Below are positions 43,627 to 51,324 of a DNA stretch of 64,000 nucleotides, piece after piece. The notes beneath the pieces are model-generated. The model was given only the letters and a program-made list of their open reading frames with translations. It did no database searches and was not told the DNA's origin. The position numbers and the translations under genes were made by a program. This stretch comes from Membranihabitans maritimus (GTDB lineage Bacteria > Bacteroidota > Bacteroidia > Chitinophagales > Saprospiraceae), in contig NZ_JAJSLW010000002.1 of the NCBI RefSeq assembly GCF_021729145.1, positions 186,001-250,000 of the forward strand, given 5' to 3'. How positions within the stretch are numbered: position 1 is the stretch's first letter; each line of letters opens with the position of its first letter.

Positions 43627-45561
43627 TTAATCTAATTTTGAAATCTTGAAAAAGTACTTTCCGTTTGTACTTAACGTTTTTGCCTTCAATGTGAGTCTAT
43701 AGATTCTTTCTCCCCAAACCCTTGAAAGCCTTTCGTCGTCAATAAATATTGCTTCTGAACGAACCTCAAAAATTTTATCATTATAAGAAAGTTGAACGGA
43801 CTTTCCGTCCTTTCGTAACTCTATAACACCAGGATGAGCAATTATTGGCTTTGACCAGGTCATAAAGTTGATTTCATTATTTATTTCAGGATTATTTAAT
43901 TCAAATTTATCTCTGATTTCAATTTCATCTTTATCGTTTACACTGTAAGATCGTTTCCATTCTTTAATGCCGGCTTCTGGTTTATATGCTTTTGCCAGGT
44001 TCAATGAAAATGAGGGGTTACCGGGGTCAAAGTCTACCCCGGTTGCTTTAAACTCACTACCTTCTTTTTGAGCATACCCATTAATTACCGGAAGATTGTG
44101 GTAATTACTCTGCATAGTCCAGATAGAATACCTTTCGCTACTAAAGGTCTGCCGTGTGTAGGTTCCTACTCCGGCATCTATAAAAAAGGGAATATTGTCC
44201 AGATATAGCGAAAAAGTTCCAACATCATTATGGTTGTGACTTTCTCCGTTATACCCCCCTTTCGCGGCGAAATAAAAGCCACTTTCTGTTTTGAAATAAC
44301 AGAATTCAGTTTGCGGATACCAGGTATATTGAAACCTGGGCAATTCTGGTTTTGTTTCTTTTAGCTCTGGCTGAACAAGCAAAGCCTCTAAACTCCTGAA
44401 TATGTCCCGACCGCTGGGAATGGATTTGTCCATTTGGTCTCTGTGGAATAAATAGGCGGCAAAATGTTTCATTTCATCGCTGCCTACAGATTTCCCATAT
44501 CGGTAAATCACATATTTGTCACCCCCTCCCCTTGCTGAAGCATCAGCAAAATTTACAACCCATCCGTCACCTACATAAGATCGACCGATGTACTCTCCCA
44601 TGTTGTGAATTATTGGTTGGTCATATATTTCTACTTTTCCGGAAGTAGCCATCGATAGAATATCAAGGTAATCAAACATTTTTCCAGCTGCATGGCCCCA
44701 ATAAGAAGGACCTTCCTCACAGGCACCGTCCTCATGGGTGTAGTTGATAAACTCATCTACCGAGCGCATCGACCTGTAAACGGCATTTGCCAACCGGTCC
44801 GGATCCTCTTCCATTAGAAGGAAGCAGGTTAGTACATTAAAATTGCACCAGGGATTCCAATTATTAACCATTCTTCCTTCTCTTCCATCAAGTGCCTGCC
44901 ACCAAAAATCACTTCGTTCCATGTACGGCGTTAAAATGCGGTCTTCTATATTATGACGAAGTCTTTTAGCAATTAAGGGACTGGATTTATCAAATTCATC
45001 TTTGAAAAAATAATATACCCACGAATAAAAAGAACCTAAATCTCCTGCAGTTAAATCAATAGTGTATTCATATGGATCGGGAACAGACCTTCCATTGGAC
45101 TGAAAAGAGGGTAAATGTGCCGAAAGCACCCATGTAGTCATTTCACAGGCAAACCAGGTGCCATTTATAATTTGATCTATAAAACGTCCCTTCCCTTCAG
45201 CCAATTCTGCCATTACTAAAGCAGCCATGGCTGAATTGTTTTGACCAAAGGGTCGTTGCATTATTACTCTTGAGCCACTTTTTTCAAATTCGGTATAATC
45301 GGTAAATTTCACTACTTTCCAATCGTAATCGAGATATTCTTCTCCTTTGGAAATCAAATCGTACTTTATGCCATTTGTTAATTTATCCCAACCTTTTCTA
45401 TCCTTATAGCTGGGATACGGAACCCATTCTTTATGGGTCTGCAGGACCGATTTCAATTCTTCCGGTGTAATCTTCGTTTGGAGTAAGTTCCTACTTTCAT
45501 AGCTATACAATAAAACGTTTGCGGATACTAAACAAAGGATCAGGGTAAATAGATTTTTCAT
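43627..45561 (-). CDS. Heparinase II/III-like polysaccharide lyase (upstream gene)
   Basis: A 644-residue exported lyase. Toroid domain with MVNNWNPWCNFNVLTCFLL near 230 and EDGACEEGPSYWGHAAGK near 278; sandwich domain with GESHNHNDVGTFSLYLDN near 439 and QSNYHNLPVINGY near 475. The sequence is of the heparinase II/III type and clearly different from the three others in the locus. It is separated from susC by 1.5 kb and must have its own promoter, in the 86 bp shared with the divergent reductase gene. AAACGTTTGCG, matching part of the susC palindrome, occurs inside its 5' end (45513-45523). Confidence 0.82.
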   Translation of the reverse strand: MKNLFTLILCLVSANVLLYSYESRNLLQTKITPEELKSVLQTHKEWVPYPSYKDRKGWDKLTNGIKYDLISKGEEYLDYDWKVVKFTDYTEFEKSGSRVIMQRPFGQNNSAMAALVMAELAEGKGRFIDQIINGTWFACEMTTWVLSAHLPSFQSNGRSVPDPYEYTIDLTAGDLGSFYSWVYYFFKDEFDKSSPLIAKRLRHNIEDRILTPYMERSDFWWQALDGREGRMVNNWNPWCNFNVLTCFLLMEEDPDRLANAVYRSMRSVDEFINYTHEDGACEEGPSYWGHAAGKMFDYLDILSMATSGKVEIYDQPIIHNMGEYIGRSYVGDGWVVNFADASARGGGDKYVIYRYGKSVGSDEMKHFAAYLFHRDQMDKSIPSGRDIFRSLEALLVQPELKETKPELPRFQYTWYPQTEFCYFKTESGFYFAAKGGYNGESHNHNDVGTFSLYLDNIPFFIDAGVGTYTRQTFSSERYSIWTMQSNYHNLPVINGYAQKEGSEFKATGVDFDPGNPSFSLNLAKAYKPEAGIKEWKRSYSVNDKDEIEIRDKFELNNPEINNEINFMTWSKPIIAHPGVIELRKDGKSVQLSYNDKIFEVRSEAIFIDDERLSRVWGERIYRLTLKAKTLSTNGKYFFKISKLD

Positions 45562-45647
45562 CGGATGATTATTAATTAGGTGTTTAAAGTTTTTCTATTT
45601 TTGGAGATATTGCGATTTTCAACTTTTGAAAGATAATAGAATAAAAT

Positions 45648-46682
45648 ATGAATTGGAAGCCTTCGGATCAGCGATATTCAAATATGATTTATAATTATTG
45701 TGGGAAGAGTGGATTGAAGTTGCCAGCTATTTCTTTGGGATTGTGGCATAATTTCGGTTATGATGTCTCCCATGAACGGAAGCAAGCCATTTGTAGAAGG
45801 GCTTTTGACCTGGGTATTACGCATTTTGACCTGGCAAATAATTATGGGCCGCCCCCCGGCAGTGCAGAAAAATCTTTTGGTCGCATTCTGAAGGAAGATT
45901 TTGCAGGATATCGCGACCAGCTTCTTATTTCTTCAAAAGCCGGTTATGATATGTGGCCTGGCCCTTATGGCGAATGGGGTAGCCGAAAATATTTGATTGC
46001 CAGTTGCGACCAGAGCCTGAAGAGAATGGGGTTGGATTATGTAGATATTTTTTATTCCCACCGTTTTGATCCTAATACCCCATTGGAAGAAACCATGATG
46101 GCACTGGATCATATAGTGCGATCCGGAAGAGCTTTGTACGCAGGAATTTCTTCCTATAATTCGGATAGAACCCGGAGAGCTGTTGCTATAATGAAAGAAC
46201 TGGGAACCCCGTGCCTCATCCATCAACCGAGTTATTCCATGCTCAATCGCTGGGTCGAAGACGACGGGTTATTAGATACGCTGGAAGAAGAAGGTGTCGG
46301 TTCTATTGTATTTTCCCCGCTGGCACAGGGTATGTTGACCGACAAGTATTTGGGAGGTGTGCCGGAAACCAGCAGGGCCGGAAAGGACAAACCCTCTTTT
46401 CGCCCGGATTTCCTCAATGATCAAAATCTGGAAAATATACGTGCCCTCAATGAAATAGCAAAAAAACGGGGACAATCCCTGGCGCAGATGGCTATAGCCT
46501 GGGTACTCAAAAAGGGAAGGGTGACTTCTGCCCTGATCGGTGCCAGCAAGCCGGAGCAGGTAGAGGACTGTATTGGTGCGTTGGACAATCTTAATTTTTC
46601 TGAAAATGAATTAAAGGAGATCGACCAATATGCCAAAGATGGGGCCATCAATATCTGGGCACAGTCTGCGGAGCTGGAATGA
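45648..46682 (+). CDS. Aldo-keto reductase, YghZ / L-glyceraldehyde-3-phosphate reductase-like
   Basis: A 344-residue AKR very similar along its whole length to E. coli YghZ: YCGKSGLKLPAISLGLWHNF, FDLANNYGPPPGSAEKSFGR (catalytic Asp and Tyr), SSKAGYDMWPGPYG (Lys), VDIFYSHRFD (His) and the cofactor segment SALIGASKPEQVEDCI. YghZ reduces L-glyceraldehyde 3-phosphate and other aldehydes with NADPH. It is divergent from the lyase gene; a link to sugar-acid catabolism is possible but not shown. Confidence 0.93.
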   Translation: MNWKPSDQRYSNMIYNYCGKSGLKLPAISLGLWHNFGYDVSHERKQAICRRAFDLGITHFDLANNYGPPPGSAEKSFGRILKEDFAGYRDQLLISSKAGYDMWPGPYGEWGSRKYLIASCDQSLKRMGLDYVDIFYSHRFDPNTPLEETMMALDHIVRSGRALYAGISSYNSDRTRRAVAIMKELGTPCLIHQPSYSMLNRWVEDDGLLDTLEEEGVGSIVFSPLAQGMLTDKYLGGVPETSRAGKDKPSFRPDFLNDQNLENIRALNEIAKKRGQSLAQMAIAWVLKKGRVTSALIGASKPEQVEDCIGALDNLNFSENELKEIDQYAKDGAINIWAQSAELE

Positions 46683-46832
46683 TGTCACGGGTTTGATGAA
46701 TTATTACATTTTATGTGGATTTAGAATTCTAAACTCGATTATCTTTTTTTGTTCAGCATTCTGAATTGGAAGTTTTATTAAATATAATCATTTATTAAAG
46801 TAAGTGAAACTATTACATAGTAATCAAGTATT

Positions 46833-46893
46833 AATGTAAACGGACATTGATCCCGGTGTGCAGGCTCTTACCTAAGATTTTTATGTATATTTG
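46833..46893 (+). promoter_or_regulatory. Promoter of the padR operon with dyad
   Basis: An exact TAnnTTTG box (TATATTTG, 46886-46893) ends 5 bp before the ATG at 46899, which would make the transcript leaderless or nearly so. Upstream is the dyad AATGT-N6-ACATT (46833-46848), similar to the ATGT/ACAT half-sites of PadR regulators. Confidence 0.5.
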
Positions 46894-46898
46894 CTTTT

Positions 46899-47237
46899 AT
46901 GAATTCGAAACTATTGCGGGGAACACTGGATTCCATCATCCTAAAGCTGCTATCCGAAAACGATGAAATGTACGGATATGAAATGACGCGTGCGGTTAAG
47001 GAACTGACCGAAGGAGAAATTGAATTGACTGAAGGGGCACTGTATCCGGCACTCCACCGACTGGAAGCTAAAGGAGTATTGGAAACCCATACGAAGTCAA
47101 TTGGGAATCGATACCGGAAGTACTACCGTTTGACAGAAAGCGGGAAAGGAGAAACTGCTTCAGCGCTCACTGAAATGGATCGATACATGAGTGCCCTCCA
47201 ACTTATTTTTCACCCCACTAACCGATCATTGACATGA
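46899..47237 (+). CDS. PadR-family transcriptional regulator
   Basis: A 112-residue winged helix of the short PadR type: LRGTLDSIILKLLSENDEMYGYEMTRAV, LTEGALYPALHRLEAKGVL and the wing RYRKYYRLTESGK. It is the first gene of an operon whose next two genes encode membrane proteins with a common N-terminal domain, a known PadR arrangement. Its stop overlaps the next start by 4 bp (ATGA). Confidence 0.93.
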   Translation: MNSKLLRGTLDSIILKLLSENDEMYGYEMTRAVKELTEGEIELTEGALYPALHRLEAKGVLETHTKSIGNRYRKYYRLTESGKGETASALTEMDRYMSALQLIFHPTNRSLT

Positions 47238-47947
47238 AAAATAAGCCACAACTCAGTTCTGAAGAGATCGATAAACTATTCCACTTTGTACAAAGCAAAT
47301 ACGTCGACTTCAAAGATGTACAATACGAGATCGTAGACCACCTGGCTACAGCCATTGAAGAAATCCAGCAAAAGGATCCTGAAGTGTCGTTTGAAAATGC
47401 CCTGACTCAAGTGTATGCCCGATTTCCCGTTTCAGGATTTGCTAATTGGGTAACGAAAATAAAAAACGAAATGGATCGAAAAAGCCGAAGGCAAGGTTGG
47501 ATTTGGGTAAAGCGATTTTTTGGTTTCGGGGAAGTATTAATTACTATCTTACTTGCTACGGTTTTCATATTGCTAGTGAACTACTACGGTATTTTTGGAG
47601 TAGTAGGTAGCCTGGTGGCAATAAGCGCATATCTTAGATTTTTACAAATTTATCCGCCGCGCAGGAAAAAGGAGTGGGTTAGCTTAAAAAGAGAATACTG
47701 GGTAGTTTTTTCCTATTTAGACGGTTTTCCTTTAAACTTCAGAGAACCATTTCTACATCCCTCACTGGCAGCTTTACTGATTCTACAGATTTCATTTCAC
47801 TTTGTTCCACAGTTTATTCTGATTCCAGCTTCCCTGTTTTTGGCGTGGTATTGTGTAGTGGCATATGCTGCTACCTATATTTTCCCTTCCTGGCTAGCTG
47901 AAGAAATTGACCAAAAATACACCCACCTGAATATTGCATTATCATGA
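47234..47947 (+). CDS. PadR-associated membrane protein, HAAS-like N-terminal domain (copy 1)
   Basis: A 237-residue protein with a helical N-terminal domain (residues 1-85: LSSEEIDKLFHFV, DVQYEIVDHLATAIEEIQ, FENALTQVYARFPVSGFA) and about four membrane segments (about 95-140 and 175-225). The N-terminal part resembles the HAAS domain that pairs with PadR regulators. It overlaps padR and the next gene by 4 bp on each side. Its function is unknown, perhaps sensing membrane state for PadR. Confidence 0.7.
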   Translation: MKNKPQLSSEEIDKLFHFVQSKYVDFKDVQYEIVDHLATAIEEIQQKDPEVSFENALTQVYARFPVSGFANWVTKIKNEMDRKSRRQGWIWVKRFFGFGEVLITILLATVFILLVNYYGIFGVVGSLVAISAYLRFLQIYPPRRKKEWVSLKREYWVVFSYLDGFPLNFREPFLHPSLAALLILQISFHFVPQFILIPASLFLAWYCVVAYAATYIFPSWLAEEIDQKYTHLNIALS

Positions 47948-48660
47948 GAGAGGATGTACCACAACTCGGTCCAAATGAAATAGACAAGTTATTCCAATTT
48001 GTGAAGGGTAAATATGTACGTTACCGGGATGTCCAATACGAGATCGTGGATCACCTGGCTACAGCCATTGAAGAAATTCAACGAATTAATCCGGAAATCA
48101 CTTTCACTGATGCATTGGCTAAAGTTTATGCGAGATTTCCCGTAACCGGGTTTGCGCAATTGGTAGCCATCAAACAAAAGCAAATGAACCGGTACTGGAC
48201 ACGTAGGATCGGAAGGTGGCTATTGCAGTATTTCAGGCCACCGCAGGTAATTGTTACGTTTGGGTTGTCCGGGTTGTTTTACTGTATTCTTCACTTTACC
48301 GGGGCTATGGGTATACTCGGAATGTTGCTATTTATATGGCTATTGGCAGTTGTGCTGAGAAGTAAATCCCCTCATGACAGACAGTTCGAAAATCCCGAAA
48401 GACGTAAATATTTAGTCATTGATTCATTTTACAATACTGTTCCAATGGCCCTGGCACAGCCCATTGGGTTTTTGTGGGGTTTTGTACAATTTGTTGACGA
48501 TATCCGCTTCGAATATATTCCGGTTTCTGACACTATTATTATTCCCCTTTCGATATTCTTGGCCCTTTACTGCATTCTTACCTATGCGGCTAATTATATT
48601 TTTCCATATTGGCTGGAAGAGGAGATAGAGGAGAGGTATGGGCATTTAGAGTTTGTGTAG
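47944..48660 (+). CDS. PadR-associated membrane protein, HAAS-like N-terminal domain (copy 2)
   Basis: A 238-residue paralogue of the preceding gene. The first 80 residues are nearly identical (DVQYEIVDHLATAIEEIQ, VYARFPVTGFA), also at the DNA level, whereas the four-helix membrane part has diverged strongly (YCILHFTGAMGILGMLLFIW). Both end in a similar Y-I-F-P-x-W-L-x-E-E-I motif. It is translationally coupled to copy 1. Confidence 0.7.
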   Translation: MREDVPQLGPNEIDKLFQFVKGKYVRYRDVQYEIVDHLATAIEEIQRINPEITFTDALAKVYARFPVTGFAQLVAIKQKQMNRYWTRRIGRWLLQYFRPPQVIVTFGLSGLFYCILHFTGAMGILGMLLFIWLLAVVLRSKSPHDRQFENPERRKYLVIDSFYNTVPMALAQPIGFLWGFVQFVDDIRFEYIPVSDTIIIPLSIFLALYCILTYAANYIFPYWLEEEIEERYGHLEFV

Positions 48661-48688
48661 ATTTTGCTTGTTCTAAAATACAAACGTA

Positions 48689-49084
48689 ATGAATCGAAAA
48701 ATGCAAAATTTAATACTAGTTCTGTTTCTGGTTTTTGTTGCCGGAGGGGTGTGGCTGTACGTTACCTTCTCCGATTACTTTGGATCAAAAGTCTCCAAAA
48801 CGGTAGTAATTGAGGATTTTAATCAAAGAATTGTAGATTCCCTGGTAGCCAAACCAAATAAATCGTATTCAACATACTTTGTCAAGATCAACGGATTTGT
48901 CAATGATTCGGTTTATGTACAAATGTGGAAGGAGGGTTTTAGAATAAAGCTTTTCGGGACTATTGATACGGTATTTAGATCTGATTTTTATGGAGGTGAG
49001 AGAAGTAAAGGAACCCGACATTTTATTTTTGATCCGTACAAAGCCGATGAAGGGAATTTGGAGATAAACTATTCGATTCAGTAG
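48689..49084 (+). CDS. Hypothetical membrane-anchored protein
   Basis: A 131-residue protein with one N-terminal membrane helix (residues 6-26) and an extracytoplasmic domain with several short strands (YFVKINGFVND, VYVQMWKEG, FRIKLFGTID). I do not recognise a family. It starts 28 bp after the second PadR-associated gene and is probably in that operon. Confidence 0.55.
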   Translation: MNRKMQNLILVLFLVFVAGGVWLYVTFSDYFGSKVSKTVVIEDFNQRIVDSLVAKPNKSYSTYFVKINGFVNDSVYVQMWKEGFRIKLFGTIDTVFRSDFYGGERSKGTRHFIFDPYKADEGNLEINYSIQ

Positions 49085-49825
49085 CTAAAGTAAAGGTAAA
49101 TACATATGTCTATCGCGCCAGGTGAAGAGAAGGTTGTGCATCCTGTAATTATTGTATTCACGGAATGGATCTGAATCCCGTGTCAGCGTAAAAAGAACAA
49201 ATGAGAAATGAATCAATCAGCATCTCGACAGGTAATGTATCAAACGGACTTTATCTTCTTAACTCGCTTTATTTATGACAAGATCATGAATAATGGCGAT
49301 GATTGATTGTAATTAATTGATATACAATTAATCGTGCCAGGATTAACCCAGGCAATTTCAAAATATTTAGCACCCAAACCTGCCGGATACAGGCTGGTTT
49401 GAGGAATGATTAAAAATTTAAATACTGTCTAGAGTTGTATAACTCTTTCTTATTCAATGCCTTAAGATTCTGGCATCATGCAGACATTAATCGTCTGTAG
49501 CCTGCTAGCGGTGCTAGAACCACTATCTTCAACCATCGGGCGAAAAATTCGGTTAATTTTTCTATCTAACAAAACCACATCACGGTTCTCGTCATCCCGC
49601 AGTTAATGCCCCCCAAAGGGATCATTATGTGACGGGACTGACCTGACGATCTTTCCTTAAATTGTCAGGAACAGACTCTCCCAATAAGTCCTTCGCGACC
49701 TGACAAGATCTTTATTTTGTTAGCACTTTTAGCCTTATGCCATGGGCATCCCATTGGGGCTAACCTTATGTTGTATTCAATTTCGGGTTAAGAACTGGAA
49801 TTAAAAGAATGGTTAGAAGAATTAC
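49085..49825. other. 0.74-kb non-coding stretch with several inverted repeats
   Basis: No convincing frame. Seen: ATTAATTG/CAATTAAT near 49310-49330; a 9-bp dyad with one mismatch at 49375-49401 (CAAACC.GCC / GGC.GGTTTG); CAGAC/GTCTG near 49482-49500; and three mutually complementary blocks CCTGAC (49642-49647), TTGTCAGG (49662-49669) and CCTGACAA (49699-49706). The last is followed by a T-rich segment on the plus strand. It lies between convergent genes. Confidence 0.4.
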
Positions 49826-49866
49826 AATAAAAAACCCGGAGCACTCCATTTAAAGTTCCCCGGGTA
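49826..49866 (-). terminator. Terminator of the second SusCD operon
   Basis: On the minus strand ACCCGG and CCGGGT (complement of 49860-49865 and 49834-49839) close a stem with an inner ACT/AGT pairing, followed by TTTTTATTG. It lies 28 bp beyond the SusD stop codon. Confidence 0.75.
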
Positions 49867-49893
49867 ATTTAGATCTATAACGTATATGCTAAA

Positions 49894-51312
49894 TCAATTA
49901 TCCCAATACACCGGATCAGTCAATCCGGAGATCTCGGGGACATTGGATCCATTCCTCGACATTTCCGTGTCGGGGAATTGCAGTCTACGGATAAAATCCG
50001 GTAATTGTGCACCTTCGGGCAATTCAAAATCAGTGTACTGATAGTCAAACCTTCTCGCATCGTTCCAGGTTTCAGGATTGAGGAAAAGTGCAATATACTT
50101 TTCGTTCATAATATCGAGTAAGGTAAGGTTCCCGGCAGATAAACCCGGGTATTTGTCTGCGATAAAAGCATTCTGGTCTTCGGTAGACACACCAATTTTG
50201 GTCATATTGGACTTGATGCCTTCTACAAAAGCATCCATCGCCCGTTGCTTGTCATCAGTGCGGAAGGCTGCTTCCGCTTCGATAAATTTTTGCTCTGAAT
50301 AGGTAAATACCAATAAAGGAGCTTCTTCGCTTGAATAAAATCCTGATGTCTCCAGGTAGCATTCTACCTGCACGGTTCCATCCCCTCTTCGGCCCGCACC
50401 ATTGGGTGTGCCAAGAAAGGTGGTTTCCCCGTCTTCTTCAAAAGGTTCGGTGATTAACGGAAGCCGGGGGTCGAAAACGCCAAAAGTTGTCCCGTTTAGC
50501 GCATCAATAAACTGCTCGGAAAGCCATCCGCCCAATACCAGGTTGTCATTGTCAATAGCTACATCAGCCCATGGATTACGAACATCAAAGGTAGTTAATT
50601 CGGCATCATCTTCATTCCCTTGGAGACCACTGCCAAGGGCAGAAAGAACAACTGCGGGATCGTAGGAGCCTTGCTTGGAAAAGTGATTCAAATATCGTGC
50701 TTTCAGTCCATTCGCTAATTTAATCCATCGGGTTACATCTCCTCCATAAAATAAATCCTTTGAAGCGGTAATGGCACGAGTCTCACCCCCTGAATTAAGG
50801 AGGGAAATACTTTCGTCTAACAGGGATAATACGGTGTTGTAAATTTGTTCGCCACTATCGTATCCGGGTTGGATAATTTCTCCTGAAAAAGCTTCTGAAT
50901 AAGGTGCACTTTCCCAACTATCAGCTACGTATGAGAGATTGATCGCCATTATGATTTTGCCTACCCCGGCATATAAATCAGCTCCCTGCTCTTCCGCATT
51001 GTTGATTAGGTCATAAGCATCTGTCATTACACCATACAGGTTTCCCCAGGCTGTTGAATAATTCACTTCGTCATATGTATCTGTTGGGGATCCCTGGTTG
51101 GGGGATGCCAAATACTGAGTAAAGTAAGAAGTGTACCCATTACTTACCCTGTATGCATTAACAGGAGTCTGGTGCGTTACCCTGTTCAAAAGTCCGTCGA
51201 TCGGTGAACTGGTAGCTACATTGGGATTATCATTAACATTGAGGTATTCCTCACAGCCCATAGTGAAAATCAAACTGCAAAAAACAATCGCATTTATTAT
51301 ATAGTTTTTCAT
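49894..51312 (-). CDS. SusD-like lipoprotein (SusD-like_2 type)
   Basis: A 472-residue lipoprotein with lipobox ending at Cys20 (FTMGC), followed by EEYLNVNDNPNVATSSP, typical of the shorter SusD-like_2 group. Helical segments NLSYVADSWESAPYSEAF, IKLANGLKARYLNHFS and YIALFLNPETWNDARRFDY are conserved. It is 12 bp downstream of its SusC partner. No enzyme genes are attached, so the substrate could be a peptide, glycan or other nutrient. Confidence 0.93.
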   Translation of the reverse strand: MKNYIINAIVFCSLIFTMGCEEYLNVNDNPNVATSSPIDGLLNRVTHQTPVNAYRVSNGYTSYFTQYLASPNQGSPTDTYDEVNYSTAWGNLYGVMTDAYDLINNAEEQGADLYAGVGKIIMAINLSYVADSWESAPYSEAFSGEIIQPGYDSGEQIYNTVLSLLDESISLLNSGGETRAITASKDLFYGGDVTRWIKLANGLKARYLNHFSKQGSYDPAVVLSALGSGLQGNEDDAELTTFDVRNPWADVAIDNDNLVLGGWLSEQFIDALNGTTFGVFDPRLPLITEPFEEDGETTFLGTPNGAGRRGDGTVQVECYLETSGFYSSEEAPLLVFTYSEQKFIEAEAAFRTDDKQRAMDAFVEGIKSNMTKIGVSTEDQNAFIADKYPGLSAGNLTLLDIMNEKYIALFLNPETWNDARRFDYQYTDFELPEGAQLPDFIRRLQFPDTEMSRNGSNVPEISGLTDPVYWDN

Positions 51313-51324
51313 TTTTATGTCTTT

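Noticed and set aside
43570-43638. 21-codon plus-strand peptide frame at the 3' end of the lyase gene
   Set aside because: Too short and hydrophobic by AT-rich composition, and it overlaps the lyase stop codon. No support for translation.
49085-49825. Retron or group II intron RNA
   Set aside because: No reverse transcriptase gene is present anywhere in the window and the pairings do not match known intron domains.
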